Assembly: GCF_013466985.1 (NCBI RefSeq)
Contig: NZ_CP059164.1
Span: 1,683,001 to 1,747,000, forward strand
Direction of reading: 5' to 3'
Source: Nocardioides ungokensis
GTDB taxonomy: Bacteria > Actinomycetota > Actinomycetes > Propionibacteriales > Nocardioidaceae
DNA length: 64,000 bases
Positions 18,073-27,363 of the stretch are shown here, in pieces (the first letter of the stretch is position 1; every line of letters begins with the position of its first letter). The position numbers were made by a program, and so were the translations under genes. The notes beneath the pieces were generated by a model, which ran no database searches, was not told where the DNA came from, and was given only the letters and a program-made list of their open reading frames with translations.

Positions 18073-18533
18073 CCGGGTGCCCGCGCCAGGGGTTCCAGGA
18101 TGCGCGCGTCGTCCACGTCTGCTGGGACGACAGCGACCGGGCAGTCCACCTGCACGCGGCACCGGCCGGCAAGGCCGGTCCGGTGCTCCTCGACGGGGCC
18201 CCCGCTGGTGCCGACCACCAGGAGCTGTTTGCCACGCGCCCTCAGCACCAGCGCGTCCTCGGGCCGGGCGTTCTCCAGGACCATGGACACCGGAACGGCG
18301 GCCGGGGTCTCCGCCAGGGCGCAGCGCAGGGCGTCGGCCTGGGCGACGCGCGCACGCTCACGGGCATCGCTGTGGTGGCCGGGGACCTCGCGCACGAACA
18401 CGGGTCCGGTGTGCGGCCAGGCCGTCACCACCTCGACTCGCCAGTGCCGCTCGGCGGCCGCGGCGAGTGCCCACCTCAGGGCCCGGACGCTCTCCGTGGA
18501 GCCGTTGACGCCCACCACGACGACGCCGCTCAT
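18069..18533 (-). CDS. Universal stress protein (single domain)
   Basis: A 154-residue UspA-type protein beginning [23 protein letters not shown]. The C-terminal nucleotide region reads [34 protein letters not shown], somewhat divergent from the canonical G-2x-G-9x-G(S/T), so ATP binding is uncertain. Start and stop each overlap their neighbours by four bases (ATGA), giving tight translational coupling in the usp-usp-adh operon. Confidence 0.82.
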   Translation of the reverse strand: MSGVVVVGVNGSTESVRALRWALAAAAERHWRVEVVTAWPHTGPVFVREVPGHHSDARERARVAQADALRCALAETPAAVPVSMVLENARPEDALVLRARGKQLLVVGTSGGPVEEHRTGLAGRCRVQVDCPVAVVPADVDDARILEPLARAPG

Positions 18534-19015
18534 GGCAGTACTCCGGGGCCGACGGGGGTGACCTGGAGGCCCGCCAGGTCGTCGAGCGCAGTGTCCGTGG
18601 CCGGTCCGGTGTCCTGCCGGGGATCCGGCACCAGGACGACGGGACAGCTCGCGCGGCGGGCCACCTCCGCGCAGGTCGAGCCCTCGGTGAGCTCGTGACC
18701 CGGGCCGCTGCGCCGCTGGAGGACGACCTGACGGGCCCGTGTTGCGCGCTGGACGATCACGTCGGGCACGGGACCGGCGTGGGCGAGCTCGGTGCTCACC
18801 GGAGCCAGCCCGCCGGCCAGGCCTTCGGCCTGCTCGGCGGCGGCGTGCAGGAGCTGCTCGCCGATGCCCGTCGCCGAGGCGACGCTGCCGGGGACCACGA
18901 CGTGCAGCAGGTGCACCGCGCAGCCCGCGCGGCGTGCCGCGTCCACGGCGTACCGGAGCGCTGGGCCCGCCTCGTCGTCCACTGCTACCAGGATGGACGG
19001 GCTCACCGCTTGCAT
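18530..19015 (-). CDS. Universal stress protein (operon leader)
   Basis: A 161-residue UspA-like protein: MQAVSPSILVAVDDEAGPALRYAVDAARRAG, then VQRATRARQVVLQRRSGPGHELTEGSTCAEVARRASCPVVLVPDP. The VLQRR block resembles the same segment in the tandem protein at 16066, suggesting shared ancestry. First gene of the usp-usp-adh operon; its upstream region (19016-19299) holds two DosR-like sites and is shared with the divergent small membrane genes. Confidence 0.8.
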   Translation of the reverse strand: MQAVSPSILVAVDDEAGPALRYAVDAARRAGCAVHLLHVVVPGSVASATGIGEQLLHAAAEQAEGLAGGLAPVSTELAHAGPVPDVIVQRATRARQVVLQRRSGPGHELTEGSTCAEVARRASCPVVLVPDPRQDTGPATDTALDDLAGLQVTPVGPGVLP

Positions 19016-19124
19016 CGTGCACCTCGCTGACGGGGGCGGACAGGCTCTCTGACGGGCAGGAGGGCAGGCACGTGCGCGACCCCGGCCCTTCGCCCAGCCT
19101 CGTCGGCGCACACGCCCCGTGACA

Positions 19125-19138
19125 GTGACCAAAGGCCC
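19125..19138. promoter_or_regulatory. DosR/DevR-like site
   Basis: GTGACCAAAGGCCC matches GGGACTWWAGTCCC at 11 of 14 positions. It is 110 bp upstream of the usp-usp-adh operon. Confidence 0.45.
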
Positions 19139-19233
19139 CCATCGGCCGGGACCATGCGCAGCACCGCCCACCGCATCACCCGGCCGCGAGCCGGTACGGG
19201 CCATCGAGGCGGGACCCACGTCACCGGCGCGCG

Positions 19234-19247
19234 GGGACCTCCGGCCC
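19234..19247. promoter_or_regulatory. Weaker DosR/DevR-like site
   Basis: GGGACCTCCGGCCC matches the DosR core at about 10 of 14 positions, 53 bp upstream of the small membrane gene at 19300. The otherwise gene-free 19016-19233 shows no ORF I would support. Confidence 0.3.
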
Positions 19248-19299
19248 TGAACGCGTGGCGGCCGGAGCGTCACCGTGGGAAGTCAAGGAGGTGGCGGCG

Positions 19300-19533
19300 A
19301 TGTCGACGGATGCATCAACCGGGCACGAGGCAGTCCCTCGAGCGTCGCACCGCCCCTCGGGACGCTCCGCGCCGACGCCCTCCTTCTCCGAGCGTCGCCC
19401 GCTGACCGGCTCGCTGCTCACCGTCTTCGTGCTCGTCGCGCTCGGCCTCGCCGTCGGGACCGCCCTGGGCAAGGTCCTCGTGATGGTCGCCCAGCTGGTG
19501 CTCGGTGTGATCACCCCGGGAGCAGGCAAGTGA
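19300..19533 (+). CDS. Small single-span membrane protein
   Basis: A 77-residue protein: a polar, Ser/Arg-rich first 35 residues and then one long hydrophobic stretch (LLTVFVLVALGLAVGTALGK and onward to the end). The ATG at 19300 is set by a strong AAGGAGG at 19285-19291. Function unknown. It overlaps the next membrane protein by four bases and is divergent from the stress-protein operon, so it may belong to the same low-oxygen response. Confidence 0.65.
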   Translation: MSTDASTGHEAVPRASHRPSGRSAPTPSFSERRPLTGSLLTVFVLVALGLAVGTALGKVLVMVAQLVLGVITPGAGK

Positions 19534-20105
19534 GCACCTACCGCGCCTGCTGGAACGCCGTGGCGGGCGTCCTGATGGCGGTCGGCCTCGCCTTCGCGCT
19601 CGCCGGTCTGGGGCCGGCCGAGGTCGTCGCCCTGGCGCTCCCGTTGGCCGGGATCGCCGGGCTGTACGCCTATCTCTACGCGCCGGAGGGTGGCGGCGGT
19701 GTCGGGCACATCACCGCATGGGCCGTCCGGGTGGGGCTCGGAGCGCCGGCGGCCGTCGGCCTGATGGCACCGCTCGGCCCGGCCTCACTGATCCCGTTCG
19801 CGATCTTCCTGTGCGGGGCGCCACCGCTCGTCGCCTGGCTCCGGCAGAGGTACGGCGAGCCCGCGCGTTCCTGGGTCTCCCGGCCCTCGGTCGCGGCCCG
19901 GATCAGCGACCACGACCTGGCGCTGGCCTGGCAGTCGAGCTACGTCGCCCTGCAGACGACCACCGACGTGGCCACGAAGGCGCGGATCGTGCAGATGCGC
20001 ACGGTGCTGCTCGACGAGCTCGAGCGCCGCTCGGCTCCCTCGTGGCGCACCCGGCGCTGGGTGGCGAGCCCGGACCAGCTCTACGAGGCCCGGACCCGCC
20101 CCTGA
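19530..20105 (+). CDS. Multi-span membrane protein of unknown function
   Basis: A 191-residue protein with about four hydrophobic helices in the first 110 residues (AGVLMAVGLAFALAGLG, VVALALPLAGIAGLYAYLY, then two more) and a soluble C-terminal part with ISDHDLALAWQSSYVALQTT and RTVLLDELERRSAPSWRTRRW, a helical segment seen in several actinobacterial hypothetical proteins. GTG start overlaps the previous stop (GTGA). I do not recognise a function. Confidence 0.65.
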   Translation: MSTYRACWNAVAGVLMAVGLAFALAGLGPAEVVALALPLAGIAGLYAYLYAPEGGGGVGHITAWAVRVGLGAPAAVGLMAPLGPASLIPFAIFLCGAPPLVAWLRQRYGEPARSWVSRPSVAARISDHDLALAWQSSYVALQTTTDVATKARIVQMRTVLLDELERRSAPSWRTRRWVASPDQLYEARTRP

Positions 20106-20123
20106 ACCGTCACGCTGGCGCTG

Positions 20124-21721
20124 TCAGCGCTTGAAGGCGGAGACGTTCACGGCGTAGCTGCTGTCGTTGTCCTTCGGCTTGCCGTGGCACGACAGGTTGG
20201 TGTGCCGGCCGCAGTCGAAGCGCGTGGACGCGTTGGCCAGGGTGATGCTCACCGCTTGACCGTCGCGTGGCTGAAGGCGAACGACAGCGTGCCGGCGCCC
20301 GAGCGCGACAGCTGGACCTGCTTGCGGATCGGCTTGCCCTGGACCCGGTCGATCACCACGACCACCGCCGGGCTCTTCGCGCGGCCCGGCGCGTCCACGA
20401 CGACGCGACCCCTCCAGCGGCTGCCCTTCAGTGTGGCGTCGGGCTTCATGACGACGTCACGTGCCGCCATGTGGTTCACCGAGAGCTTCGCGCCGCCGCT
20501 GCGGTGGTCGCGGGCGAGGGTCCAGTGCCTGTCGATCTTGGCGCTCGGCCAGGCGCTGCCCTCGGCGTACGACTGCGCGGGGCTCACGTTGGCGGCCGCG
20601 TAGCCGCCGAAGACCGACGTGAAGCCGCCGTGGCTGCGCAGCGCGCTCGAGATCGCCTGGGTGGAGTACTGCTTCCCGGCGCCCGGGAAGTTGCCCGCCA
20701 GGTTCCAGATCTGGCGCACCAGGCCGGCGCCGTAGTGGCTGCTGAGGTACTCGAAGAACGGCCAGTTGCCGTACTGGTTGAAGCCCGTCGGGTTGTAGAC
20801 GTCGAGGGAGGTGTAGGGCAGCCGGACCTGGCCGTAGGGGAGGTACTGCCGGTTGTCGTTGATGCCGTCGGCGAAGCGCTCCTCCATCCAGGTGGAGGTG
20901 GCCTCCATCATCCAGTGGTCTTCCTTGTAGTCGTAGCCGAACTGGACGGCGTGGAAGAACTCGTGGGCGGCGGTCACGCGCAGGCTGTCGACCGGCCGGG
21001 CGCCCCCGAACTGGGAGGAGGAGAAGTCGTTGTCGAGCACGCAGTAGCCCGAGGCCTCGCGGGTCCGGCCGGGCTTGAGGTACTCCGGCGCGCAGTAGCC
21101 GTAGAGGCCCTGGCTGCCGACGTCCTTGAGGTAGACGTCGAAGAGGTTGTTGCCGCCGTGCTTGCCGTCCTTGACCGGCGCCCGGTAGCCCAGGTCGCCG
21201 ACCTCCTTCTGCCACACCTGGTTCATGGTCTTCAGCGACTTGTCGACCCACGTCGCGCTGGGCGGCGCGTCCGAGGTGGTGGGCACCCAGTGGATGCAGA
21301 AGTGGCCCTTGCACTTGCGCTTGGCCGGCACCGTGTAGCCGTCGCCGTAGGGGTCGCGGCTGCCGTCGGTCGGCCGGGCGAGCACCGAGTGTGCGGCCCG
21401 GCGGTCGCTCGGGGAGAGGTCCGGGAGGGCGGCGAAGAGGTCGCGCATCGCCAGCGTCGCCTCGGGGCGGGAGCCGGAGGCGGCGGCGGGCGCTGCGCCG
21501 GTGAGCACCTGGCGAGCGTGGTCCAGGGCGCGGCGCGCCTGCTGGGCCGCGACCGTGCCCGTGGCCTGACCGACGGGCGGCAGGGCGACGGGAAGGTTCG
21601 CGGGAACCGTGATCCGCGCGGTGCCATCGGTGGCGGACGAGGCCGTGGCCGGGGCCAGCGAGAGGGCCGCAGACGCGGCCGCGGACATGGCCACCAGGGC
21701 GGCGGCGAACGAACGGCGCAT
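20124..21721 (-). CDS. Secreted HEXXH zinc metalloprotease-like protein (MXAN_6640-type), frameshifted near its end
   Basis: About 530 residues. The N-terminus MRRSFAAALVAMSAAASAAL is a signal peptide. AAHEFFHAVQFGYD holds the HEXXH zinc motif, followed by MMEATSTWMEERFADG with a glutamate that could be the third ligand. The middle (NNLFDVYLKDVGSQGLYGYC) matches putative metalloproteases annotated MXAN_6640 family. The open frame stops at 20249 after HATVKR, but one base inserted in the GG run near 20250 continues the protein for about 40 residues (VSITLANASTRFDCGRHTNL to VSAFKR, stop 20124-20126), with two more cysteines. I therefore extend it. Substrate unknown. Confidence 0.7.
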
Positions 21722-21843
21722 GAGATTTCCCCTTGATCTCCGAGTGTGTGGGCGACGGCATCTCACCGCCGGTGGGAGGCTCCGAGCCTGACCGGACCAG
21801 TGGCCACCCTAAACCGGCGGCGCAACACGGGCCCGCCTCGGCC

Positions 21844-22242
21844 TCAGCTGGTGGCCGAGATCTTCTCGATCAGCGCGGTCGTGGAGATGGCCGGCGTCCG
21901 CGGGAGGTAGACCACCTCGCAGATGTCCCTGAACTCGTCGAACCGGCCGGTCCAGTCGTCGCCCATCACCAGCACGTCGGCGCCGAACTGCACGATGTAG
22001 TCGCGCTTCAGCTCGAGGCTCTCTCGACGAAGACCTCGTCGACGGGCTTGAGGGCGGCGACGATCGCGAGGCCGCTCGGCCTGGCTGAAGACGGGCTCGC
22101 GGCCCTTCTTGCGCAGGTTGAGCTCGTCGGCCGACACGCCGACCACCAGGCGGTCACCAAGGGCCGCGGCGCGCTCGATCACCCGGAGGTGGCCGACGTG
22201 GAAGACGTCGAAGGTGCCGAAGGTGATCACGGTGCGAGCCAT
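21844..22242 (-). CDS. Glycerol-3-phosphate cytidylyltransferase-like nucleotidyltransferase
   Basis: About 132 residues. MARTVITFGTFDVFHVGHLRVIERA carries the HXGH motif of the cytidylyltransferase family, and the C-terminal TTALIEKI replaces the usual RT(E/D)GISTT ending (PRTPAISTT). Between FSQAER and ESLELKRDYIVQFG the frame is displaced for about 50 bases: an extra base near 22075 and a missing one near 22028. Correcting both gives LAIVAALKPVDEVFVE, the expected family sequence, so this is a compensating pair of sequence errors. The nucleotide product (CDP-glycerol or another CDP-alcohol) cannot be assigned. Confidence 0.75.
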   Translation of the reverse strand: MARTVITFGTFDVFHVGHLRVIERAAALGDRLVVGVSADELNLRKKGREPVFSQAERPRDRRRPQARRRGLRRESLELKRDYIVQFGADVLVMGDDWTGRFDEFRDICEVVYLPRTPAISTTALIEKISATS

Positions 22243-22342
22243 GCCCGGGATTCTGGCACGACCGGCCGCCGGGGGCCGAGTTCGCGCCGTCCGGCCGGCA
22301 GTGCACGCGATCTCGCCCGGCCCTGGGGGACAATCGGCCGCA

Positions 22343-23607
22343 ATGGCTGCCACGATCTCGATGACCACGCCCGACTCCGCCGCCGACGGCGCCCGACGTC
22401 GGGCCCTGCGCCGGATGCGGACCCTCGCCGTCTCGCTGCTCGGCTTCGCCGCCGTGGTGTACGTCGCCACGCTCGGGCCGACGGCTTCTGGGGCTTCGTG
22501 AACGCCGGCGCGGAGGCGCGATGGTGGGTGCGATCGCGGGACTGGTTCGCGGTCACGGCACTCTTCAAGCACCCGTTGGGGCTCCCGGTCCCGCACACCG
22601 CGCTGATCCCGCGGCGCAAGGACGAGCTGGGGCGCAGCCTCCAGGAGTTCGTGGGGGAGAACTTCCTGCAGGAGGACATCATCCGCGACCGGATCGCGGC
22701 TGCGACGATCTCGCAGCGGATCGGGCGCTGGCTCTCGGACCCGGCCCATGCGCGCCGGGTGGTCGACGAGGCCGCCGACGTGGCCGCGATCGGGCTCGGC
22801 AAGGTGCGCGACGAGCACATCGCGGACCTGGTCACCGAGGCCCTGGTGCCGCGCTTCCGGGAGGAGCCGATCTCCCCGCTCCTCGGCGGCCTGCTGGGCG
22901 AGATGGTGCGCGACGACCTGCACCACGGGCTCGTCGACCTGGCGCTCGAGGAGCTGCACGAGTGGCTGGTGCACAACCCCGAGACCGTCGCCGAGATCCT
23001 GGGGGAGCGGGCTCCCTGGTGGACCCCGACGCGGCTCAACGACGCCGTGACCTCACGCATCCACCTCGAGCTGGTCCGCTGGGTCGGCGACATCCGTGAC
23101 GACCCGCGCCACCATGCCCGCCAGGCTCTGGACTCGATGCTGGCGCAGCTGTCGACCGACCTGCTGGAGGACCCCGAGACCCAGGCGCGCACCGAGCGCC
23201 TCAAGGAGCGCCTGCTCGACCACCCCCAGGTGATCGCCTCCAGCATCTCGCTGTGGAACGCGCTGCGCCGTGCGCTGCTGACCTCCCTGTCCGATCCCGA
23301 GGGTGCGGTGCGCCAGCGGCTCATGGTCGAGTTGTCGCACTTCGCCGGGCGGCTCGAGGCAGAGGAGGAGCTGCGGTGGCGCCTGGACGGCATCGCCGCC
23401 GACGTGGCGGTCTTCGCCGTCGACCGTTACGGCAGTGAGCTGACCGCGGTGATCACGCACACCATCGAGCGCTGGGACGGCAAGGAGGCAGCCCGCCGCA
23501 TCGAGCTGCACGTCGGCCGCGACCTGCAGTTCATCCGCATCAACGGCACCATCGTCGGCGGCCTGGTGGGTGTGCTCATCCACTCGGCCAGCGTGCTGAT
23601 CTCCTGA
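22343..23607 (+). CDS. DUF445 membrane-anchored protein (three local frame errors)
   Basis: About 420 residues. An N-terminal helix (MRTLAVSLLGFAAVVYVATLG) is followed by the DUF445 core GFWGFVNAGAEA ... DWFAVTALFKHPLGLPVPHT, long helices, and a C-terminal anchor (RINGTIVGGLVGVLIHSASVLIS). The frame slips near 22480 (one G lost) and there is a lost/gained pair between 22517 and 22543, where correction gives AAMVGAIADWF, the family norm. DUF445 proteins are thought to be membrane-associated; function unknown. ATG at 22343 follows ACAAT-type sequence at 22330. Confidence 0.75.
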
Positions 23608-23658
23608 TGGCCAGCGTGCTGAACTCGTGACGAGCGGCGTGGTGGTTCACTGATCCGC

Positions 23659-23928
23659 GTGAGCGAACCCATGGACGTCCCGATCCGCGACGAGTCGATC
23701 CGGCTCGGCCAGTTCCTGAAGCTGGCCAACCTCGTCGAGTCGGGTGCGGAGGCCAAGCCGCTCATCGCCGACGGCGCGGTCGAGGTCAACGGCGAGGTCG
23801 AGACCCGCCGGGGCCGCCAGCTCGTGCTGGGCGACGTCGTCACCCTGGGTGGGCAGTCGGCCCGCGTCTCCGACGAGAGCGCGGCGACGACCTGCCCTGG
23901 TAGCCCTCAGCTGACGCCCCTCAGCTGA
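23659..23928 (+). CDS. Small S4-domain RNA-binding protein (YbcJ/YaaA-like)
   Basis: An 89-residue protein: RDESIRLGQFLKLANLVESGAEAKPLIADGAVEVNGEVETRRGRQLVLGDVV is a complete S4 RNA-binding fold of the type found in free-standing RNA-binding proteins. GTG at 23659; the ATG at 23671 is an alternative. Its 3' end overlaps the 3' end of the convergent FKBP gene by eight bases. Likely binds structured RNA or ribosomal RNA (family inference). Confidence 0.8.
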   Translation: MSEPMDVPIRDESIRLGQFLKLANLVESGAEAKPLIADGAVEVNGEVETRRGRQLVLGDVVTLGGQSARVSDESAATTCPGSPQLTPLS

Positions 23929-24289
23929 CACCCAGCAGGTCCACCACGAAGATCAGGGTCTCGCCGGGCTTGATGACGCCCCCCGCGCCACGGTCGCCGT
24001 AGCCCAGGTGCGGCGGGATGACGAGCTGGCGACGGCCGCCGACCTTCATGCCCTGCACGCCCTGGTCCCAGCCCGAGATGACCTGGCCGATGCCGAGGCG
24101 GAAGCGGAGCGGCTCCCCGCGGTTGTACGACGCGTCGAACTCCTCGCCGGTCGAGTGGGCGACGCCCACGTAGTGCACGGAGACGGTGTTGCCGGCGGCG
24201 GCCTCCGGGCCCTCGCCGACGGTGATGTCGGTGACGACCAGGTCGGCCGGGACCTCGAAGTCGGGGAAGTCGATCTCGGGCTTGTCCAT
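23921..24289 (-). CDS. FKBP-type peptidyl-prolyl cis-trans isomerase
   Basis: A 122-residue single-domain FKBP without signal peptide: VSVHYVGVAHSTGEEFDASYNRGEPLRFRLG, VISGWDQGVQGMKVGGRRQLVIPPHLGYGDRG and the closing ETLIFVVDLLGV are the classic active-site pocket elements. It should catalyse proline isomerisation in the cytoplasm. Start at 24289, with GAGAGGACATC just upstream as ribosome-binding site. Confidence 0.92.
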   Translation of the reverse strand: MDKPEIDFPDFEVPADLVVTDITVGEGPEAAAGNTVSVHYVGVAHSTGEEFDASYNRGEPLRFRLGIGQVISGWDQGVQGMKVGGRRQLVIPPHLGYGDRGAGGVIKPGETLIFVVDLLGVS

Positions 24290-24362
24290 GATGTCCTCTC
24301 GGCGGGGGATCGGGTCGCTCGACGATAGTCGAGCACCGCGCCGTCCCCGCACGGAGGAGGGG

Positions 24363-24797
24363 TCAGGACCGGTGGACGTACTCGTCGAGCTGGTCGCGCT
24401 CGAACTGCAGCTGGTCGATGTGGTGCTTGACCACGTCGCCGATGCTGATGATCCCGACCAGCCGGCCCTCGTGGACGACCGGCACGTGCCGGACCCGGCG
24501 CTCGGTCATCACCTTCATTAGCTCGTCGACGTGGGTGTCCTCGTCGCACGTCTCCACGACGGCGGTCATGATCGCCGCGACCGTGTTGTTGATGACGGTG
24601 CCGTCGTGGTGCAGGTGCCGCACGACGTCGCGTTCGCTGACGATGCCCTCGACGGTCGTGCCGTCGGAGCTGACGATCAACGCCCCCACGTTGTGCTCGG
24701 CGAGCTGCGCGATCAGCTCGCGGACACCTGCCTCGGGTCCGATCGTCACCACGTCGAGGCTGGGCTTGGCCCTGAGCACGTCACCGATCCGCATCAC
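24363..24797 (-). CDS. Tandem CBS-domain protein
   Basis: A 144-residue protein made of two CBS motifs (residues 8-65, with GALIVSSDGTTVEGIVSERDVVRHL, and 75-135, with RRVRHVPVVHEGRLVGIISIGDVVKHHI). Such stand-alone pairs bind adenine nucleotides as energy sensors. It resembles mycobacterial hypoxic response protein 1 in arrangement, though no zinc-site or DosR-like box was found at this copy. ATG at 24797 or 24794. Confidence 0.85.
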   Translation of the reverse strand: MMRIGDVLRAKPSLDVVTIGPEAGVRELIAQLAEHNVGALIVSSDGTTVEGIVSERDVVRHLHHDGTVINNTVAAIMTAVVETCDEDTHVDELMKVMTERRVRHVPVVHEGRLVGIISIGDVVKHHIDQLQFERDQLDEYVHRS

Positions 24798-24932
24798 TGC
24801 ACCTCCGAAGGACCGCCCTGTCGGGCGTCGTGTCGAGCGTCACCTCCGACGCTACTCGTGATCCGGCAGCGTTGAACAGGTCGACGCGCCACCGGTGAGA
24901 CGGCGTCCGCGCCGGGCCGGTTCCGGTGGCGC

Positions 24933-25846
24933 TCAGTCGAGCTCGTGCCCGTCCTCGGACCCTCGGCCGGGCGCGGCCGGCGCGAGTGCAGCTCGGAGAC
25001 CGAGCCGGCACCCCGGGGGCGCGAGTCGGGGTCGGCCTCGTCGTGGGGGAGGGAGCCGAGGAAGGCCAGGGCCGCCTCGTGCAGGTGCCCGTTGGAGGCC
25101 AGCGCGTTGCCGCCGAATGGGCCGTCGGTGCCGTCGAGCGAGGTGAACCGGCCGCCCGCCTCACGCACGATCACGTCCAGCGCGGCCATGTCGTACAGCT
25201 CCAGGTCCGGCTCCGCAGCCAGGTCGACCGCCCCCTCGGCGAGCAGCATGTAGGACCAGAAGTCTCCGTAGGCGCGGGTCCGCCAGCAGCGCCGGGTCAG
25301 CGAGACGAAGTCCTCGAGGCGGCCGCTCTCGTCCCAGCCCGACAGCGAGGAGTAGGCGAACGAGGCGTCCTCGAGCCGGCGGACGTCGGAGACCTGGCAG
25401 CGGGTCGCCTTGAGCAGCGACCGCCCGGTCCACGCGCCGTTGCCGACCGAGGCCCACCAGCGCCGCTGCAGCTGGGGCGCCGAGACGACCCCGAGCACCA
25501 CCTCGTCGTCGACGACCAGCGAGATGAGCGTGGCCCACACGGGCACGCCGCGCACGTAGTTCTTGGTGCCGTCGATCGGGTCGACCACCCACCGGCGCTG
25601 GCTGTGGCCGGTGGAGCCCTGCTCCTCGCCGATCACCGCGTCGCGGGAGCGCACCCGCGAGAGCGTCCGCCGGATGCCCTCCTCGACGGCCTGGTCGGCG
25701 TCGGTCACCGGGGTCAGGTCCGGCTTGCTCATGACGTGCAGGTCGAGCGCCTTGAACCGCGCCTGGGTCAGTGAGTCGGCGTCGTCGGCGAGCACGTGCG
25801 CGAGGCGCAGGTCGTCGGTGTAGTCGCGGGGACCTGAGGTCGGCAT
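24933..25846 (-). CDS. hisN: Histidinol-phosphatase / inositol monophosphatase-family enzyme
   Basis: About 304 residues of the Li+-sensitive, Mg2+-dependent phosphatase fold. Metal-binding motifs are GEEQGS, WVVDPIDGTKNYVRG and, near the end, LYDMAALDVIVREAGG; the trio matches actinobacterial HisN (histidinol-phosphate phosphatase), though inositol-1-phosphate is not excluded. As read, the frame runs on into the CBS gene to 24794 with atypical Arg/Pro-rich sequence. One base removed near 24955 would instead end the protein EDGHELD with a stop at 24933-24935, a natural-looking acidic C-terminus, which I prefer. Confidence 0.75.
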
Positions 25847-25876
25847 GGGCACAGGCTATGCCCAGCGAACCGGGCG

Positions 25877-25882
25877 TACGGT
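25877..25882 (+). promoter_or_regulatory. Leaderless-type -10 box of the DUF2231 gene
   Basis: TACGGT ends six bases before the ATG at 25889. Confidence 0.45.
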
Positions 25883-25888
25883 GTCTGC

Positions 25889-26326
25889 ATGGAGGTCAAC
25901 GGTCTCCCGTTGCATCCGCTCGTGGTGCATGCGGCCGTCGTCTTCGGGCCGTTGGCCGCCCTGCTGGCGGTCGGTTACGTCGCGCTCCCGGGCCGCCGCG
26001 ACGGCCTGCGCTGGCCGATGCTCGGCCTCGCCCTGGTGGCCGGCGTGTCGGTGCTGGCGGCGTACCTCACCGGCCGCTACTTCCTGACCCAGCGTCCCGA
26101 GCTCGCCCAGCTTCCGGGCGTGTCGACGCACCGTGCCCGCGCCAAGGTGACCCTGGTGGTGACCTTCGTGTTCACCGTCGTGGCGATCGCGTCGGCCTGG
26201 CTGCACACCCGCACCGGGGCCGTGCGCCTCCTGCTCGCCGCCGCGCTCGGCGTCTCGGCGCTCGCCACGCTGGTCATGGTGGTGCTCACCGGCGACGCCG
26301 GTGCACGGGCGGTCTGGGGTCAGTAG
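25889..26326 (+). CDS. DUF2231-like membrane protein
   Basis: A 145-residue protein with four hydrophobic helices. The start [27 protein letters not shown] carries the HP-x2-VH pattern of DUF2231 membrane proteins, which resemble cytochrome-type membrane domains; the two histidines could hold haem or a metal, but this is speculation. Function unknown. It is divergent from hisN. Confidence 0.75.
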   Translation: MEVNGLPLHPLVVHAAVVFGPLAALLAVGYVALPGRRDGLRWPMLGLALVAGVSVLAAYLTGRYFLTQRPELAQLPGVSTHRARAKVTLVVTFVFTVVAIASAWLHTRTGAVRLLLAAALGVSALATLVMVVLTGDAGARAVWGQ

Positions 26327-26374
26327 CGCCCCGGCCCGCCAGTACCTCCGTCAGTACGCCGGTCAGTACTCCCA

Positions 26375-27363
26375 TCAGTACGCAGGGTCGCTGCGGGCGG
26401 CGAGCAGCCGCCGGAACGACGACACCCGCTCGGGGTCCGCCCGCCCGCCGTGACCGCGTCGTCGAGTCCGCACTCCGGCTCGTCCTCGCCGTGCGTGCAC
26501 CCCCGCGGGCAGTCCCCGGTCATCTCGTCGAGGTCGGGAAAGGCCCCGATCAGGTCCTCGGGCTGCACGTGCGCCAGGCCGAACGACCGGATGCCGGGGG
26601 TGTCGATGATCCAGCCCTCGAGATCCGGCAGCGCGAGCATGAAGGCCGACGTCGAGGTGTGCCGTCCCCGCCCGGTCACGGCGTTCACGTGCCCCACGTC
26701 GCGCCCGGCGTCGGGCACGAGGGCGTTGACCAGGGTGGACTTGCCGACGCCGCTGGAGCCGACCAGCACGCTGGTCCGCTCGCGGAGGCGGTCCCGGAGC
26801 GCGGTGAGGTCGCCGCCGCGGCTGGTGACCACCCAGGGCACGCCCAGGGAGCGGTAGGTCGAGAGCAACGTCTCGGGGTCGGCCAGGTCGGCCTTCGTCA
26901 GGCACAGCAGCGGCTGCATCCCGGCGTCGTACGCCGCGACCAGCGCGCGGTCGATCAGCCGTGGCTGCGGCTCGGGGTCGGCCAGCGCGGTCACGATGAC
27001 CAGCTGCTCGGCGTTGGACACGATGACCCGCTCGACGGGGTCGTCGTCCTCGGCGGTACGGCGCAGCGTGGTCAGCCGCTCGGTCACCTCGACGATCCGC
27101 GCCAGGCTGCCCACGGCGCCCGAGGTGTCACCGACGACGCGCACCCGGTCGCCGACGACGACCCCCTTGCGGCCCAGCGGGCGCGCCTTCATCGCCATCA
27201 CCCTGGTGCCGTCGATGAGCAGCGTGAATCGGCCGCGGTCGACGGTGACGACCACGCCGTCGACGGCGTCGTCGTAGCGCGGCCGCTCCTTGGTCCGGGG
27301 CCGGGTGTGTCGCCGAGGGCGCTCGTAGTGCTCGTGGTCGTGCTCGCTGTAGCGACCGCTCAT
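26375..27363 (-). CDS. rsgA: Ribosome small-subunit-dependent GTPase RsgA (frameshift near the end)
   Basis: About 330 residues, a circularly permuted GTPase that helps 30S maturation. Order: OB fold ([17 protein letters not shown]), G4 ([11 protein letters not shown]), P-loop ([17 protein letters not shown]), G3 ([12 protein letters not shown]), then the zinc site [18 protein letters not shown]. After DDAVTAGGR the frame slips near 26445; in the correct frame it ends [20 protein letters not shown] at 26375. Its ATG at 27363 overlaps the aroA stop (ATGA), a coupled pair. Confidence 0.88.
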
